A DNA stretch of 64,000 nucleotides from Paulinella micropora. Taxonomy: Eukaryota; Cercozoa; Imbricatea; Euglyphida; Paulinellidae. Each line of letters starts with the position of its first letter. The first letter of the stretch is position 1. The stretch is taken from NCBI GenBank assembly GCA_019918135.1, contig WBZZ01002516.1, forward strand, positions 229,501-293,500. The letters run 5' to 3'. A model generated the notes under the pieces. It saw nothing but the letters and a program-made list of their open reading frames with translations, made no database searches and was not told the origin of the DNA. Of this stretch, positions 26,923-37,301 are shown piece by piece. The position numbers were made by a program, and so were the translations under genes.

Positions 26923-27525
26923 TCAATTACCATTAATTATTTTTTTCATAATTTGTAAATTCTTGTGTGTAATTCTTTCCTCTTTCATTTTCTTTAAATC
27001 CGCTATGGCTTGATTTACATCAACATCTTTAGTTTGCGCAACTTCCTTAGTTGGTGGCGGAGTTTCCTTAGAAGCATCTTCTATTGCTTCTATTTTGCTT
27101 GCTGGTGTTGTGGTAGTTTGTTTTGGCACAGCAACAGGAGTGGGATTAACAGATTTTGGTAGGGATTGTTCAACCTTAGGCGCTGGAGACATTTCAACAG
27201 TTTTGCATTTGGTTCGGGAGACGAATTATTCGCCGATGCTATGTCTGGAGCCTTTCTTTTCAATGCTTCGTCTGGCACTTGGTCTGGTTGCCCGCTGGCA
27301 ATAGGTGGTTCATTTTTCTTACTTACTTTGCTCACTTTTGGCTTTAATTGACACTTAATCTTACCACTCTTAATAATATTATCCTCTTCTATCTTCCTTA
27401 CTGATAAGTATTCGGGCGTTCCCTTACGAATGGTTACGAATTTTCCTTGTGCATTTTGTTTATGCCAAAGTGCGATTGCCTGATGATAGCAAGTTTTGTA
27501 TCATTTAGTTGATTCCGTCATGTCA
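26923..27525 (-). CDS. Unknown PLV protein (gene region)
   Basis: The region opens with IALWHKQNAQGKFVTIRKG and continues TPEYLSVRKIEE, a pattern I associate with small conserved proteins of PLVs and giant-virus relatives, then becomes low-complexity with P, T, K and E, and ends in a helical DLKKMKEERITHKN tail. The function is unknown. It sits between the capsid and ATPase genes. Confidence 0.4.
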
Positions 27526-27559
27526 TATATTATGGCGAAAAAAAACATTTAATTAAATT

Positions 27560-28462
27560 TTACAAGTTCGTCATATCTCTATCCTTATTAAGCCGTAATA
27601 TGGTAGAGAAATTCTTTCTAAACTGGGCTGTTCTATCACTAGCAGTATTATTAATTGCTAGAAATGAATAAGGTTCTGCCGTAGCATATTTAACCATATT
27701 GTAAAATTCTTTTTTAGTGAGAACAGGACTTTAATATTCATCTGCCAGTCTGTCAAGTTCGCTTCTCCTTACTCCATTAAAAATGATCATCCAATGACAA
27801 TTAATTCTTATTCTTCGTGGGAGTTGTGTATAACTCTGAGTTGCTACCCAGACTGACACCTTAGCATGTGTTGAAGCGAAAAACAACTCAGTAAGCACTT
27901 CTGATTTGAGAAAGGTTTTACTCTGTGCAATGTCATCCAATAACAATAATATTTTTGGTGCCTTCTTAAACCCTTTAGTTTTAATCAGTTCTTTTTGTTT
28001 GGTTAATATTTCTCTTATTAACTCAGGTCTATCTTCTTTGATTATGTCTTCTTTTTTTAACTTGAGAGTGTCTTCTAAAATAGGGCACGGACTTAAACAA
28101 AAGACGACTATTCTATCATAAAAACCTTTCAACATGTTCTTTTTGGCGAGTAGATTACAAATCATAACTGATTTACCCCCGCCAGTGCTTGCACATAAAA
28201 ACCATAGTTCCCATTGCTGGTAATATTTCTTCCTTTTGAATAGGAAGCAATTCAACGCTATCTCTTTGTGTTTTAATTGGTTGTATTTCCAAGTCATTAT
28301 TAAATTTGGGCGGTGTTTTGCTATCTAACTCTGTTATTACTGGCCTGTCAATAGTAAATTCCTCGTGGCTTTTTCTGTATTGGTCTTCTCCAGATTCTGC
28401 TTCAAAAGTGTTTTTCGTGGCAACTTGTTTGCTATTAATCCTTTATGTATAGATTTAGGCAT
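27560..28462 (-). CDS. FtsK/HerA-type genome packaging ATPase (gene region, element B)
   Basis: The Walker A motif STGGGKSVM is followed by a DRIVVFCLSPCP strand, a Walker B strand PKILLLLDDIAQ and a sensor strand AKVSVWVATQSYTQLP, the order seen in A32-like packaging ATPases. The region then runs on with helical segments towards 27560, including a KEFYNMVKYAT-like stretch. This is a second packaging ATPase in the window, distinct from that of element A. It is flanked by structural genes on the same strand. Confidence 0.75.
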
Positions 28463-28473
28463 GTCTCACTATA

Positions 28474-28968
28474 TTATGGGTTTTGAAAATAGTTTGGATT
28501 ATATCTATAATTATCATATTCGGCACCAAATGGTTGGGGTGGTGAAGCATAATTATAGAAATAAGGAGAGTAAGGACTACCAAAAGCATAATTACTTGGA
28601 GGATTGACAAGCGGTTTAAAATCTTTTCTTTCTGGGCGAGTTTGAACTTGACGCGGGATTTCAGCGGAAAAGTTTCTCGTCAGATTTCGTTTCATTGTTG
28701 GAAACTCTCTTTTTTCTTTTATTCTATTCTGAATGACTGCTCTATTGTATTTATTCACCATAAAGTGGTTATTTGTGTTGCTATAAAGTGTGTTGTCTAG
28801 TAATTCAAAATCATGCTTAGTTGGTAGCACACGATCGTGTCTTTGTTCGTTGCCTTTAATAAGTGGGTTTGTTTGTGAAGTGCCAATTCCACCATTTTGG
28901 TCGCTTGGCATTAGAAAACGTATAAGTGCCATTAAGTCTTCTCTTTCATCGGCGGGAGATTTTCCCAT
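28474..28968 (-). CDS. Hypothetical Asn/Pro/Tyr-rich protein
   Basis: The 164-residue protein starts MGKSPADEREDLMALIRFL and ends in a tyrosine/proline/asparagine-rich tail (YSPYFYNYASPPQPFG). The middle is basic. It starts only 13 bases after the large PLA2-motif gene ends on the same strand, suggesting linked expression. Tails of this composition occur in virion proteins; the family is not recognised. Confidence 0.45.
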   Translation of the reverse strand: MGKSPADEREDLMALIRFLMPSDQNGGIGTSQTNPLIKGNEQRHDRVLPTKHDFELLDNTLYSNTNNHFMVNKYNRAVIQNRIKEKREFPTMKRNLTRNFSAEIPRQVQTRPERKDFKPLVNPPSNYAFGSPYSPYFYNYASPPQPFGAEYDNYRYNPNYFQNP

Positions 28969-28980
28969 AATCTTATCAAT

Positions 28981-31248
28981 CTATTTATCAATGCTTCTCA
29001 TGCTATCAACCATTTGGGCATTAGTTGTTGCATTATCTGGGTCTTCTTTTAAATCATTCTGCGGCGGTTGAACAGGTTCCTCTACGAATGCGGCTACTTG
29101 TGGATTTGGCAGTGATGGCGCTGGTGTTGCTTGCGGTGGTGCTGGTGTTCCTTGCGGTGGTGTTGGTGTTGCTTGCGGTGGTTGAGTTTGTGGTGCTGGT
29201 GTTGGTATCGCCTTTCCAAATTCTGAATCCTTCAATTCTAAATCCTCCAATTGCTTCATTTGTTCGGGTGTCAATTTACCCCTCACTTCTTCATAAATTC
29301 TCTTATCTAATACGTCATCTACCTCTGCTATATCTGACTTACTAGCACCTTTGTTTAATGCTTGCCTTATAGCCTTTTCCCATCCGCTAACAGGTTTGTC
29401 ATAATCTGACAATGTCAAAGATATTTTCTTTCCAGTTTTCTTTTTTAGCAAATTAACAAATCCTTTCAAATGCTTCACTTGGGCAGTTTTATCTTGAAGT
29501 ATATCCAAGTTATTACCAAGTCCGATTGAATCCATAGGTGCTACCACCATTTCTGTTTGATTTAGCGTGGGCTTAACCCCAACAATTATTTCCTTCTCTA
29601 TACTTGGTGGAATATCTTTTGTGCTCTGTGTATTTATTCTTTCTACAAAATTATTAATTGTAGTTTCATTTGCTGGTGCGATAAGAGAATATCCTTTCAC
29701 GCCATCGGCTGTTTCTTGTGATTTAACCATTTTATTAAAACCATCAACGAGTTCCGCATATTGTTTATTAAATGTAGCAGGATTCACTACTTTATTTACT
29801 TTAAATGTTGCGTCCTTGTCAAAACTGCCCACATTCTTCATGATACCAATCATGGACATCAATGTTTTATCTACATCACCTATAAATCCATTATACTTCG
29901 CATCTGGAGGAGTGGTTTTGATAGTTTTCCAAAACTTCATCGCATCCCAAAAAGATACTCCGCCACGTGCCCTCCCCTGTGCTTCCAAGGCCATTCTAGA
30001 TATATCCGCTTTTGAAAACATTGAGTTGTAATTGTCAAAAATACTCTTAGCAACTTCGGCCGTAGCCAATCCATTACTCGTTAGATAATCACTCATATTG
30101 GTAATTCTTTCAAAGTATCGTTTATCGGCAAAGTCTTGGACATTCTTGTCGCCAGACGCATACAATAAATCATGTTCAAAAGCAACCAAGTCCAAAGCAT
30201 CTGCTGGAAGAATGTAAGGAAATTTGCCACGAGTTCTATCTTCTAATTGAAGAAAGCTTTCCACTCGTCTGCCCCCACCATTATAATTACTTCCCTCGGT
30301 ATGAATTCGTTCTTCTTCCAACTTAATGAGAGCATCTGGTTGAGCAGACCATGTTCTATATATTTCTTTAAGTGCTTTTCCAAGACCGAGAACTGTCATA
30401 GTCTCTACGCCTGTTTTAAAAACTTGCCACGCATTTAAAGACATTATTTCAGTGGCTAATCTGCTCGCATATTCACTTAATACATAATCACCTATTCTTT
30501 GCTGTCCGCTTGCAATCAGACGAGGATTAGGCGGAGGCAAACCCTCTGGCACTTCATTTCTTGCTAGTGCTAGCAAAAAGGTATTGAGAGCATCTGCTCT
30601 TCTTCTTCCAAGTAATCCAACATTCATTGCTCGTAGTTGTGGATTGTTGGCAATTAATCTCAATATCTGCCCCCACGCTAGCCTTCTCACACCATATCGC
30701 CCAACACCTGTAGCAAGGTTAAGTAATCTATTAAGTCTGGGACTCATAATTATCTCTTGAATGCTTCTAATAATAGCATCAACAAATCTTTCTATACTTC
30801 GGGGGTCATCAGTTATTCGTGGCACAAGCATCTTGTGTTCGTCGCCTATCTGTGTTTCTATTAAAGCATCATCTGGGTGTTTTCTCTCCCACTCTTCTCG
30901 GTTTTCTTTCCATTCCTTATAATCCTGCTCCGCTTGCTTTCTATCCTCTCTTCGTATTACGCGAGTTTTGTCCGCTTTGCCTTTGTTTTTCATATACGTT
31001 AAACCCTTATCGGTTAATCGTTTTAAGTCTTCTTCTTTATATTCTTGTTTTACCAATTGTGCTATATCACGCTTCATTTGCTGGATATTGTCTTCTATGT
31101 GCATTATATCATATTTATCGGTAGCCATTGCTAATTTTCGCATTTCAATCATTTGTTCGTTCATGGGGGCAGTTCCGTGTTTTCTTTCAAATTCTTTCAT
31201 ATCAATGCCGTCATCTTGGAGGTGTGCTTTCAGTTCATCGTAATTCAT
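28981..31248 (-). CDS. Large virion protein with phospholipase A2-like motif
   Basis: A whole 755-residue frame. Residues 323-325 are GGG within a NYNGGGRR loop, and residues 359-363 are HDLLY in an AFEHDLLYASGDK context, followed by a D (KNVQDFADKRYF). A glycine loop followed by HDxxY is the layout of the phospholipase A2-like domain of parvovirus VP1 and of adintovirus proteins, where it breaches the endosomal membrane. The first 250 residues are helical and charged; the last 100 are a proline repeat (ATPTPPQGTPAPPQ-type) and a QPPQNDLKEDPDN tail. The spacing between loop and HD (about 35 residues) is longer than in parvoviruses, so the enzymatic call is tentative. Confidence 0.6.
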   Translation of the reverse strand: MNYDELKAHLQDDGIDMKEFERKHGTAPMNEQMIEMRKLAMATDKYDIMHIEDNIQQMKRDIAQLVKQEYKEEDLKRLTDKGLTYMKNKGKADKTRVIRREDRKQAEQDYKEWKENREEWERKHPDDALIETQIGDEHKMLVPRITDDPRSIERFVDAIIRSIQEIIMSPRLNRLLNLATGVGRYGVRRLAWGQILRLIANNPQLRAMNVGLLGRRRADALNTFLLALARNEVPEGLPPPNPRLIASGQQRIGDYVLSEYASRLATEIMSLNAWQVFKTGVETMTVLGLGKALKEIYRTWSAQPDALIKLEEERIHTEGSNYNGGGRRVESFLQLEDRTRGKFPYILPADALDLVAFEHDLLYASGDKNVQDFADKRYFERITNMSDYLTSNGLATAEVAKSIFDNYNSMFSKADISRMALEAQGRARGGVSFWDAMKFWKTIKTTPPDAKYNGFIGDVDKTLMSMIGIMKNVGSFDKDATFKVNKVVNPATFNKQYAELVDGFNKMVKSQETADGVKGYSLIAPANETTINNFVERINTQSTKDIPPSIEKEIIVGVKPTLNQTEMVVAPMDSIGLGNNLDILQDKTAQVKHLKGFVNLLKKKTGKKISLTLSDYDKPVSGWEKAIRQALNKGASKSDIAEVDDVLDKRIYEEVRGKLTPEQMKQLEDLELKDSEFGKAIPTPAPQTQPPQATPTPPQGTPAPPQATPAPSLPNPQVAAFVEEPVQPPQNDLKEDPDNATTNAQMVDSMRSIDK

Positions 31249-31601
31249 GTTTGCATAATACTTTGCTTATTGTCCAACGCAGTAATCTTATCTTTTAAAT
31301 CCTCCATAGTATTCCCCCTTCTTGTTGAAGCATCCAACAATCTATCCGCTCTAAGCCTCTCGCGGGCTTGACTATTAATGCCTTCATTAACTTGTTCAGC
31401 CCAATCAGCATCTGCTTCATCCAACAAATACTTATGTTCGTGTCTAATTTTGTTATAATACGTAAAAAATGGTTTTTCGTGTGGCATTTTTTTTATCCGC
31501 GGTATAATATAAGACGGATAATAAAAAAGAAAAAAGCAAAGACGAGCAACAACTTGAAGAGTTGGAAAGGCTAGGAAAGGAATTGACCAAATCCGCATCA
31601 C
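31245..31601 (-). CDS. Small hypothetical protein upstream of the PLA2-motif gene
   Basis: The frame gives 118 residues, but the first 38 are hydrophobic low-complexity; an internal ATG near 31490 (MPHEKPFFTYYNKIRHEH) gives about 80 residues and is the likelier start. The protein is charged and helical. Its stop overlaps the ATG of the large gene at 31248 by four bases, a tight coupling on the minus strand. No family recognised. Confidence 0.4.
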   Translation of the reverse strand: MMRIWSIPFLAFPTLQVVARLCFFLFYYPSYIIPRIKKMPHEKPFFTYYNKIRHEHKYLLDEADADWAEQVNEGINSQARERLRADRLLDASTRRGNTMEDLKDKITALDNKQSIMQT

Positions 31602-31741
31602 TCAGAACTTAGTGAATAGAAACCCCAACATTTTCAGAAAACCTCAAAATATCCTTTACCGCTTACCGCTATCAGATAAGCAACGAGAAGGAATTTATAA
31701 TAATATAATTAAAGAAGAGGGAAAAAGCGGGAGTTAAATAT

Positions 31742-31924
31742 ATGTTATTAATATTATTATTTGTGTTATCTAGATTTGCTATGTCGTGGACTGCCTGCGA
31801 CTTTTACTCACGGGTCAGTGAGAAAAAAAATGAGAGTTGTGCTTATTGTATAAAGCAAGGGGTAGATACAGGGTTTAGGTGTGTTTTCATAAATAACGGA
31901 AATGCCTTTAATCTGTGCGGGTGA
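31742..31924 (+). CDS. Small possible secreted cysteine-containing peptide
   Basis: A 60-residue frame opens with a hydrophobic signal-like segment (MLLILLFVLSRFAMSWTA) followed by five cysteines in 45 residues. It is one of the few plus-strand frames in this part of element B. The signal peptide reading is plausible but the frame is short and AT-rich, so it may be chance. Confidence 0.3.
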   Translation: MLLILLFVLSRFAMSWTACDFYSRVSEKKNESCAYCIKQGVDTGFRCVFINNGNAFNLCG

Positions 31925-32003
31925 TAGTTCTTGGTATAAAATACATTTATATGAATGCGATAATTTATGATTTAAAGATAGCGATAATAAACGATATAAA
32001 AGG

Positions 32004-32659
32004 ATGCCAGATTATAAACAAGGTAAAATATATGCGATTAGGTCATATCAAACCGATCAGGTATCGGTTCAACCGCTCAACCATTATATAAGCGATTGTA
32101 TGCTCATAAAATTGATTACAAAAACTGGATGAATGGAAAATATCATTATGTTTCTTCTTTTGAAATCGTCAAATATAATGATGCCTTCGTTGAATTAATT
32201 GAATATTATCCATGTGAAAATGTAAATCAACTGAGAAGGCGAGAAGGAGAGATAATAAGACAAACAGAAAATTGTATAAACAAAAGAGTAGAATGTCAAA
32301 CTAAAAAGGAATACAGAGAACAAAACAAGGGTAAAATAGCACAAAGAGATAAAAAATATAGAGAAACAAACAAAGAGAAAATAGCACAAAAAAGAAAAGA
32401 ATGACTTGAAAAAAATGAAGACTTTGTGTCACGATATCTTAAACAATACGTGGCAAAAAACAAAGAACAACTATCAAAAAATGGAAAGAATATAGAGACA
32501 GAAATAAAGATGAGATAAACCGAAAGAAAAGGAATATATGAATCAAAAATAGTTCAATGTGAATGTGGTAATTCTTTCAGAATTGATAATTTGTCAAAGC
32601 ATCTTAAAACACAAATACACTACGACAATATGATCGGATTATCCGCTTTTGGTTTTTAA
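32004..32659 (+). CDS. GIY-YIG endonuclease with zinc-finger tail (gene region)
   Basis: The region begins GKIYAIRSYQTD, the first strand of the GIY-YIG nuclease fold, and continues to FEIVKYNDAFVELIEYYPC and NVNQLRRREGEIIRQ, which hold the catalytic glutamate (E of REGEIIR). A lysine/glutamate-rich linker of KYRETNKEK-type repeats follows, and the end carries a CECGNSFRIDNLSKH zinc finger. Stand-alone nucleases of this build are widespread in giant viruses and PLVs as selfish genes. It is on the strand opposite to its neighbours, as expected for an acquired gene, and looks decayed. Confidence 0.65.
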
Positions 32660-32875
32660 TTTATTTTTGGAGACGGGCAGATTATCCCAATAAGAAGCGT
32701 GAGTACGCCTATAAACGTGTTAGCATTAGCACAACTGATTGTCGGGTCGCTCAATCTAACAACACACAAATGATTATGCTACATATAACTGTCATCTGAA
32801 CAGCATATTTAATTAATCTTGCATCTGTCCTTTCTTTAAAGCAACAACATCGCCACTCATCGTTAATTTCATAGT

Positions 32876-32998
32876 CTAATTTTTTTGTTCATTTTTTAAC
32901 TCTGACGAAATACAGCGAGACTTTAATTTGGGAGTTAGTTCGCCGTCTATTTCAATGACTGGCGGTGGTCTGTGAAGTCTAGTTGTATTATTTGACAT
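32876..32998 (-). CDS. Very short frame after the fibre gene
   Basis: A 40-residue frame (MSNNTTRLHRPPPVIEIDGE and onward) overlaps the end of the S74 fibre gene. Composition is protein-like, but there is no other support. Between it and the GIY-YIG region (32660-32875) nothing else is recognised. Confidence 0.25.
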   Translation of the reverse strand: MSNNTTRLHRPPPVIEIDGELTPKLKSRCISSELKNEQKN

Positions 32999-33833
32999 TA
33001 TCAATAACGGCCACTCTGATTTCTGCTAATTGGTTGGTTTGGTCTTGTAGTATATTAAGTAAAAGTTTATTTTCTTTTTCTAAATTAACTATCTTTTCTG
33101 ATAATTGTTGAACGGCCTTAATTAACGGGGCGATAAACTCGGAATAACCTATACCATAACCGACATCACCACTATCAACACATTTAACATCTTCTGGATT
33201 AAACACTCACACCTTTCAATTCGCATTCTTTTCTTTGCTTTGGACACGGAACCATAATTGTTTCTTTTATAAAACCACCAAAATCTAGCATATCCATTTC
33301 TGTTAATACGATTTCTAATTCCTGTGCTATTAAGCCAGTCCTACATTTCTTTGTTGTCATCAATCATACGATAGCAGACTGGATTTAACTTATTAATAAA
33401 ATCTAAGCCTAAGCATTCCTTTATATCTTCTTTTTTTCTCCTGTCTGAATATTGAATTGGATTAGACAATACCCATAATTGTCCATCGCTTGCTTTCAAA
33501 GACATTAAAGCAGTATTTGAACTATTCTCCCATATGAACCCACTCGTTGAAGAATTATTCACTCTAAATCTAATAGCATAAGAAGTTAATCCTCCGCCTA
33601 CTCCTCCTGCTGGCGCTGTTCCTCCACTTAATGATTTATTTGCTCCAGACTGAGACATATAAATCCCCCACGCTGAATCAGCAGTATCCCATACAAATAT
33701 TCCTCTCGCATTCGTCCCGTCTGTTTGTCCTTGAATTCCTATTTTCGCTCCATTAGTAGTTGTGGTCGTTAGCAAGCCAGAGTATGTAATCCCCGCATTC
33801 GCAGTTAATAATCCCGCTGTGCTTATGACATCC
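32988..33833 (-). CDS. S74-type fibre, C-terminal part with self-processing chaperone domain
   Basis: This is the downstream portion of the element B fibre gene. It contains beta-rich head sequence (GGLTSYAIRFRVNNSSTSG), then YSDRRKKEDIKECLGL and INKLNPVCYRM, the hallmark of the peptidase S74 intramolecular chaperone of endosialidases and tail spikes, which trimerises the fibre and then cuts itself off at the serine of YSD. The end has the typical YSEFIAPLIKAVQQLSEKI coiled coil. Block C (33834-43978) separates this part from the upstream portion at 43979-47076. The call is firm for the S74 domain. Confidence 0.75.
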
Positions 33834-35959
33834 AGCTGGCGCTAAATAGTGAGGAGCACGCGCGCCTGGCGCGCGAGCTGAACGAGCGGCCCGCGCCGTT
33901 GCTGGTAGTCATCGCCGGCGAATCGGGGGTCGGCAAGAGCAAGCTGCTGTCGCAGCTGCTGGACGAGGACCTGCCCCTGTCGGGTGCGCAGGGCACGTCC
34001 TGCACACAGTGTCCTTTGCAGTTCGAATTCGCGGACACGCCCGACTTCGGGGCCGAGCTCTGCTTCTACGCACGGGACGTGTGGCAGGCCCGAATACAGC
34101 CGTTGCTGCTGGACTTGGGCTCCGGCCGCCAGGAGTCCAAGGCGCGGACGGAGGCGCTGCGGACGTTGTGCGACATCTACCCCGGGCTGGAGGCGCGGCT
34201 GACCGGCCGGCTGTTGCTGCAGGACCTCGAGGCGTGGTACCCGGAGCTGCACGGCGCACTGGGAACGCACGTGCCGTTTAGGGGCCCGAACGCGCGTGCG
34301 GCCCTGAGCGACGCGTTCGCGTACGCAGCAGGTGGCGCGCGGGCCGGACAGCAGTCTCGCAAACGCCGGCGGCTGGCACACAGTTCGTGCTGGGGCTGGG
34401 TGCGGCAGGTCGTGGTCAGGGGGCGCTTCCCGCTGCTGCGCCAGCGCGAATCGCACAGTTGCGGGGGGCTGGTGCTGTGCGACCTGCCGGGCAACAACGA
34501 CAGCAACCAGCTGCGCGACCACGTATGGGAAGAGCAATTGCCGCGGGCCGACTGTGTGCTGCTGGTGTCTGACATCGCGCGCGCCCTAACGAACCAGCAA
34601 AATCACGACAAGTTCGACCGGGTGGTGCAGCTGTGCGCGCAGCACGGCCGCCTGAACAGGCTGGCGTTCGTGCTGACCAAGACCGACACGGGGCTGGACG
34701 CGGATGAGCTGGAGGGGAGCGCGGCGGCTGGCTACTGTGTGGGCAGGCCCGACAGGCCGAGGCTGTGCACTGGCGGCACGGGCTGCCGCCGCAAGGGCCA
34801 CCGCACCCTGCTGGGCGCGTGCCGCCGGTGGGTCAGGACAAATGAACGTCACCCCAACGTAGTGCGCGAGGCCCTGCGCGGCAATGTCGCGCAGGCGCGG
34901 GTGTGGGCGGGCCTCGCGCGCAACGCGTACGTGTGCGAGGGTCTGCGGGTCAGGGTGCAGGGCCAGGTCCAACGGCTGCTGGGCCCGACGGCGCTGCAGA
35001 TCTCGGTGTACGCCACCAGCCCGCGGGACTACGCTCGGCTCAAGGACGGTACAAATGATACCGTGTGGAAGAGCAAACGCCACACGGGGGTGCCGGCGCT
35101 GCGCGAGTACCTGCGCCGGGACGTGCTGCGGCCCACCGTCAGAAAACACGAGGCGCGGCTGCTGCAGCTGCTGCAGCTGCACTTGGGCGCGGCCGCGCCG
35201 TTGGCGGGGCACGACGACGACAGCGCAGTTTTCAAAGACCGCGTCAGCGCGTGCCTAGCACGACATGCCGACGATTGGCGGCGGGCCTTTTCCGAGCAGG
35301 TGCACGCTCCTTTGGAGCGCAGCGTAGAGAGCTGCGCCACCCCGGAGGCCGTGGCCCCGCTGGCCAACCGCTATCGCCACCAACAGCTCGAGCACCACGC
35401 CGTCCTGACGGCGATTCTGCGCCGCAAGGGCCAGGAGTACACTACCGGGGGGCCACCGCCGTCGAAGGTCTGGCACCTGCGCCACGAGGTGCTCGAGCTC
35501 CTGGAGCCCAGGGCCAGCGGTCTCGTCGTGTGTTTCATGACGACTGCTTTTCCCGAACGCCTAGCCCTCTTGCAGACCGAGCTGCAGACATTGCTGTGCG
35601 AGCTACGTAAGCAGGAGCTCAGATGTGCAGACCTGATCGTGGCGCGGCCGGCGAATCGCGAGGGCCGCGACCTACTGGAGGATTGGACTGGGTTCCGACG
35701 CTCCCTGGAGCAACCCGTCTGGACGGCCATGCAGCGGCTGTGCGCCCGCGTGGCCAAGGTTGCCGGCAAGGGCTCGTACCAGCAACGCCTGCAGGTGCTG
35801 CAGACCAGCCTCCAGCCGCAAGCCCGGCAGGCTCTACAAGCCAGCGTGAGCGGCCTCGCCGGCTGGTGGGACAGCTACTCCCAAGACCTAGTGGCTGGCT
35901 ACCAGCGGCAGCTCGCGTACCTGGGCCACATCTTGCTTTCCTCGCACTCCTCAGCATAG
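33834..35959 (+). CDS. Dynamin-like large GTPase (5' end missing at block edge)
   Basis: About 707 residues remain in an open frame beginning at the left joint of block C. The GTPase signature is complete from G1: VVIAGESGVGKS (G1), DLPGNNDS (G3, DxPG), and LTKTD (G4). After the G domain the chain is long and helical, as in dynamin-related and SLIP-GC-like nuclear GTPases. These proteins act as mechano-GTPases on membranes or in nuclear defence; which role applies here is unknown. No other GTPase-system gene is nearby. The missing N-terminus is short, since G1 lies within 40 residues of the edge. Confidence 0.65.
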
Positions 35960-36215
35960 GTGTTGTCCTTGCCAACCACAGAGCGGGACGCGCACGTGAC
36001 CGCCATTGCCAAGTGGCACAATCGCTTGGCCCAAGCCCTGCAGACGACCGACTAGCTCCGCTGCCGGGATTGTCCCTCCGATCCGTATTTTTCTTTTTAA
36101 TAAAATAAAATACATAAAAAAACACATACAAGCCATTAGCCGCGTTTTTGTCTTCTTTTTCATCTTGTTCCTGCTACTGCGGTGTTCCTTTCTTTTGCAT
36201 GACGCCTCTTCAGTA

Positions 36216-37301
36216 TTAAACATCGAAAGATGCTGGTTCGACTGTCTTGGAATTTGCGCCAGCTTGCGCGGCTAAATTTTTCTTTCTTTTCTCCAACCTT
36301 CGTTTTTCTCGGGCCTCGCGCGCTTGGAAAGCTTTGCTCTGTTCTTGACCAATTTCTGAATTTGGGTCTATCTTTGACTTGAATTGGTAGGATGCTGCAC
36401 TTTTAGGAGCTTCGAGGCGAGGCGGCGGGAATTGCGTATAGGTTGATCCCAGGCTCAGCAGCACCAAAGCCCCGCCGCAGGTTAGGACCGTCCTGAGTTG
36501 AGATTTCGGCTCGGCTGCTGTTTCCAGCTTCATCTTGAGCCAGACGGGCTCCGTAAAGCGCCAGGCCTTTGTCACGGATTCGCCTTGCTCCGGTAAGTTG
36601 CTGTCGTGTAACAACGGATAAAACCAGGCATCAGTACAATAGACGTCCGCGTCTATTAGGTTTGTGCGGAGCGCTCTCTTATTTCCAAGGAGAGGTTGGA
36701 CGTACCCATCCACACATTTGAGCACTGCGTAAATGTTGCGCTGACGCTCAACTACGGCATACGCGGTCGTGGTCCAGCTATCCGCGCCATTTTCTTGAAA
36801 GTCGAGAGGGGTTGTTATTGACGAGAAGGCCAGCAACCTGGCGAACTCGCTTTCTGCAACAACAGCCAGGTCGCGGACCAAGACGTTCGCGACCTGCTCC
36901 TGCCCTGGTACTGCTAGCCACGCCACAGACGGATCTTTTTCGAACCTTCGTAGGCGGGGTAGCTCAGCAGCCACTTGGTGGACCCATTCATCAATAAGCC
37001 TCGTGTGTGTCCCTGTGTGGATCTTCCATTTGTCTTGTAAAGTTGGATCGGAATAGAGGCCGTCGTTCCTTTGGAAAACCAGTCGCGGTTTATTTCTTTG
37101 TGTAGCCTCTTGGTTGAGCAATATTCGCAGAGCCTTGAGTCCTTCAGCGCCAAGGCCATTTAGGTTGATATACACATATGACTCCGAATCTGGCGTAAAC
37201 CTTTCGAGCTTTGCCGCAGGCTTGGTTTTTGCTTTGGCACGCTGGCCTTTCAAAGGCGGCTTCCCCGGAGGAGGCGGTGGAGGCCAGTCATTCGTAGGCA
37301 T
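36216..37301 (-). CDS. Unknown 361-residue protein with C-terminal membrane segment
   Basis: The N-terminus is proline-rich (PPPPPPGKPPLKG), the middle is mixed alpha/beta with many aromatic residues, and near residue 280 there is a hydrophobic stretch (LRTVLTCGGALVLLSLGSTY) followed by a basic, glutamate-rich tail (EAREKRRLEKRKKN). That suggests a tail-proximal membrane anchor with a cytosolic basic end. No family recognised. It converges with the GTPase gene; the 257-base gap between them holds an AT-rich AATAAAATAAAA stretch (near 36098) that could be a polyadenylation signal. Confidence 0.5.
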   Translation of the reverse strand: MPTNDWPPPPPPGKPPLKGQRAKAKTKPAAKLERFTPDSESYVYINLNGLGAEGLKALRILLNQEATQRNKPRLVFQRNDGLYSDPTLQDKWKIHTGTHTRLIDEWVHQVAAELPRLRRFEKDPSVAWLAVPGQEQVANVLVRDLAVVAESEFARLLAFSSITTPLDFQENGADSWTTTAYAVVERQRNIYAVLKCVDGYVQPLLGNKRALRTNLIDADVYCTDAWFYPLLHDSNLPEQGESVTKAWRFTEPVWLKMKLETAAEPKSQLRTVLTCGGALVLLSLGSTYTQFPPPRLEAPKSAASYQFKSKIDPNSEIGQEQSKAFQAREAREKRRLEKRKKNLAAQAGANSKTVEPASFDV

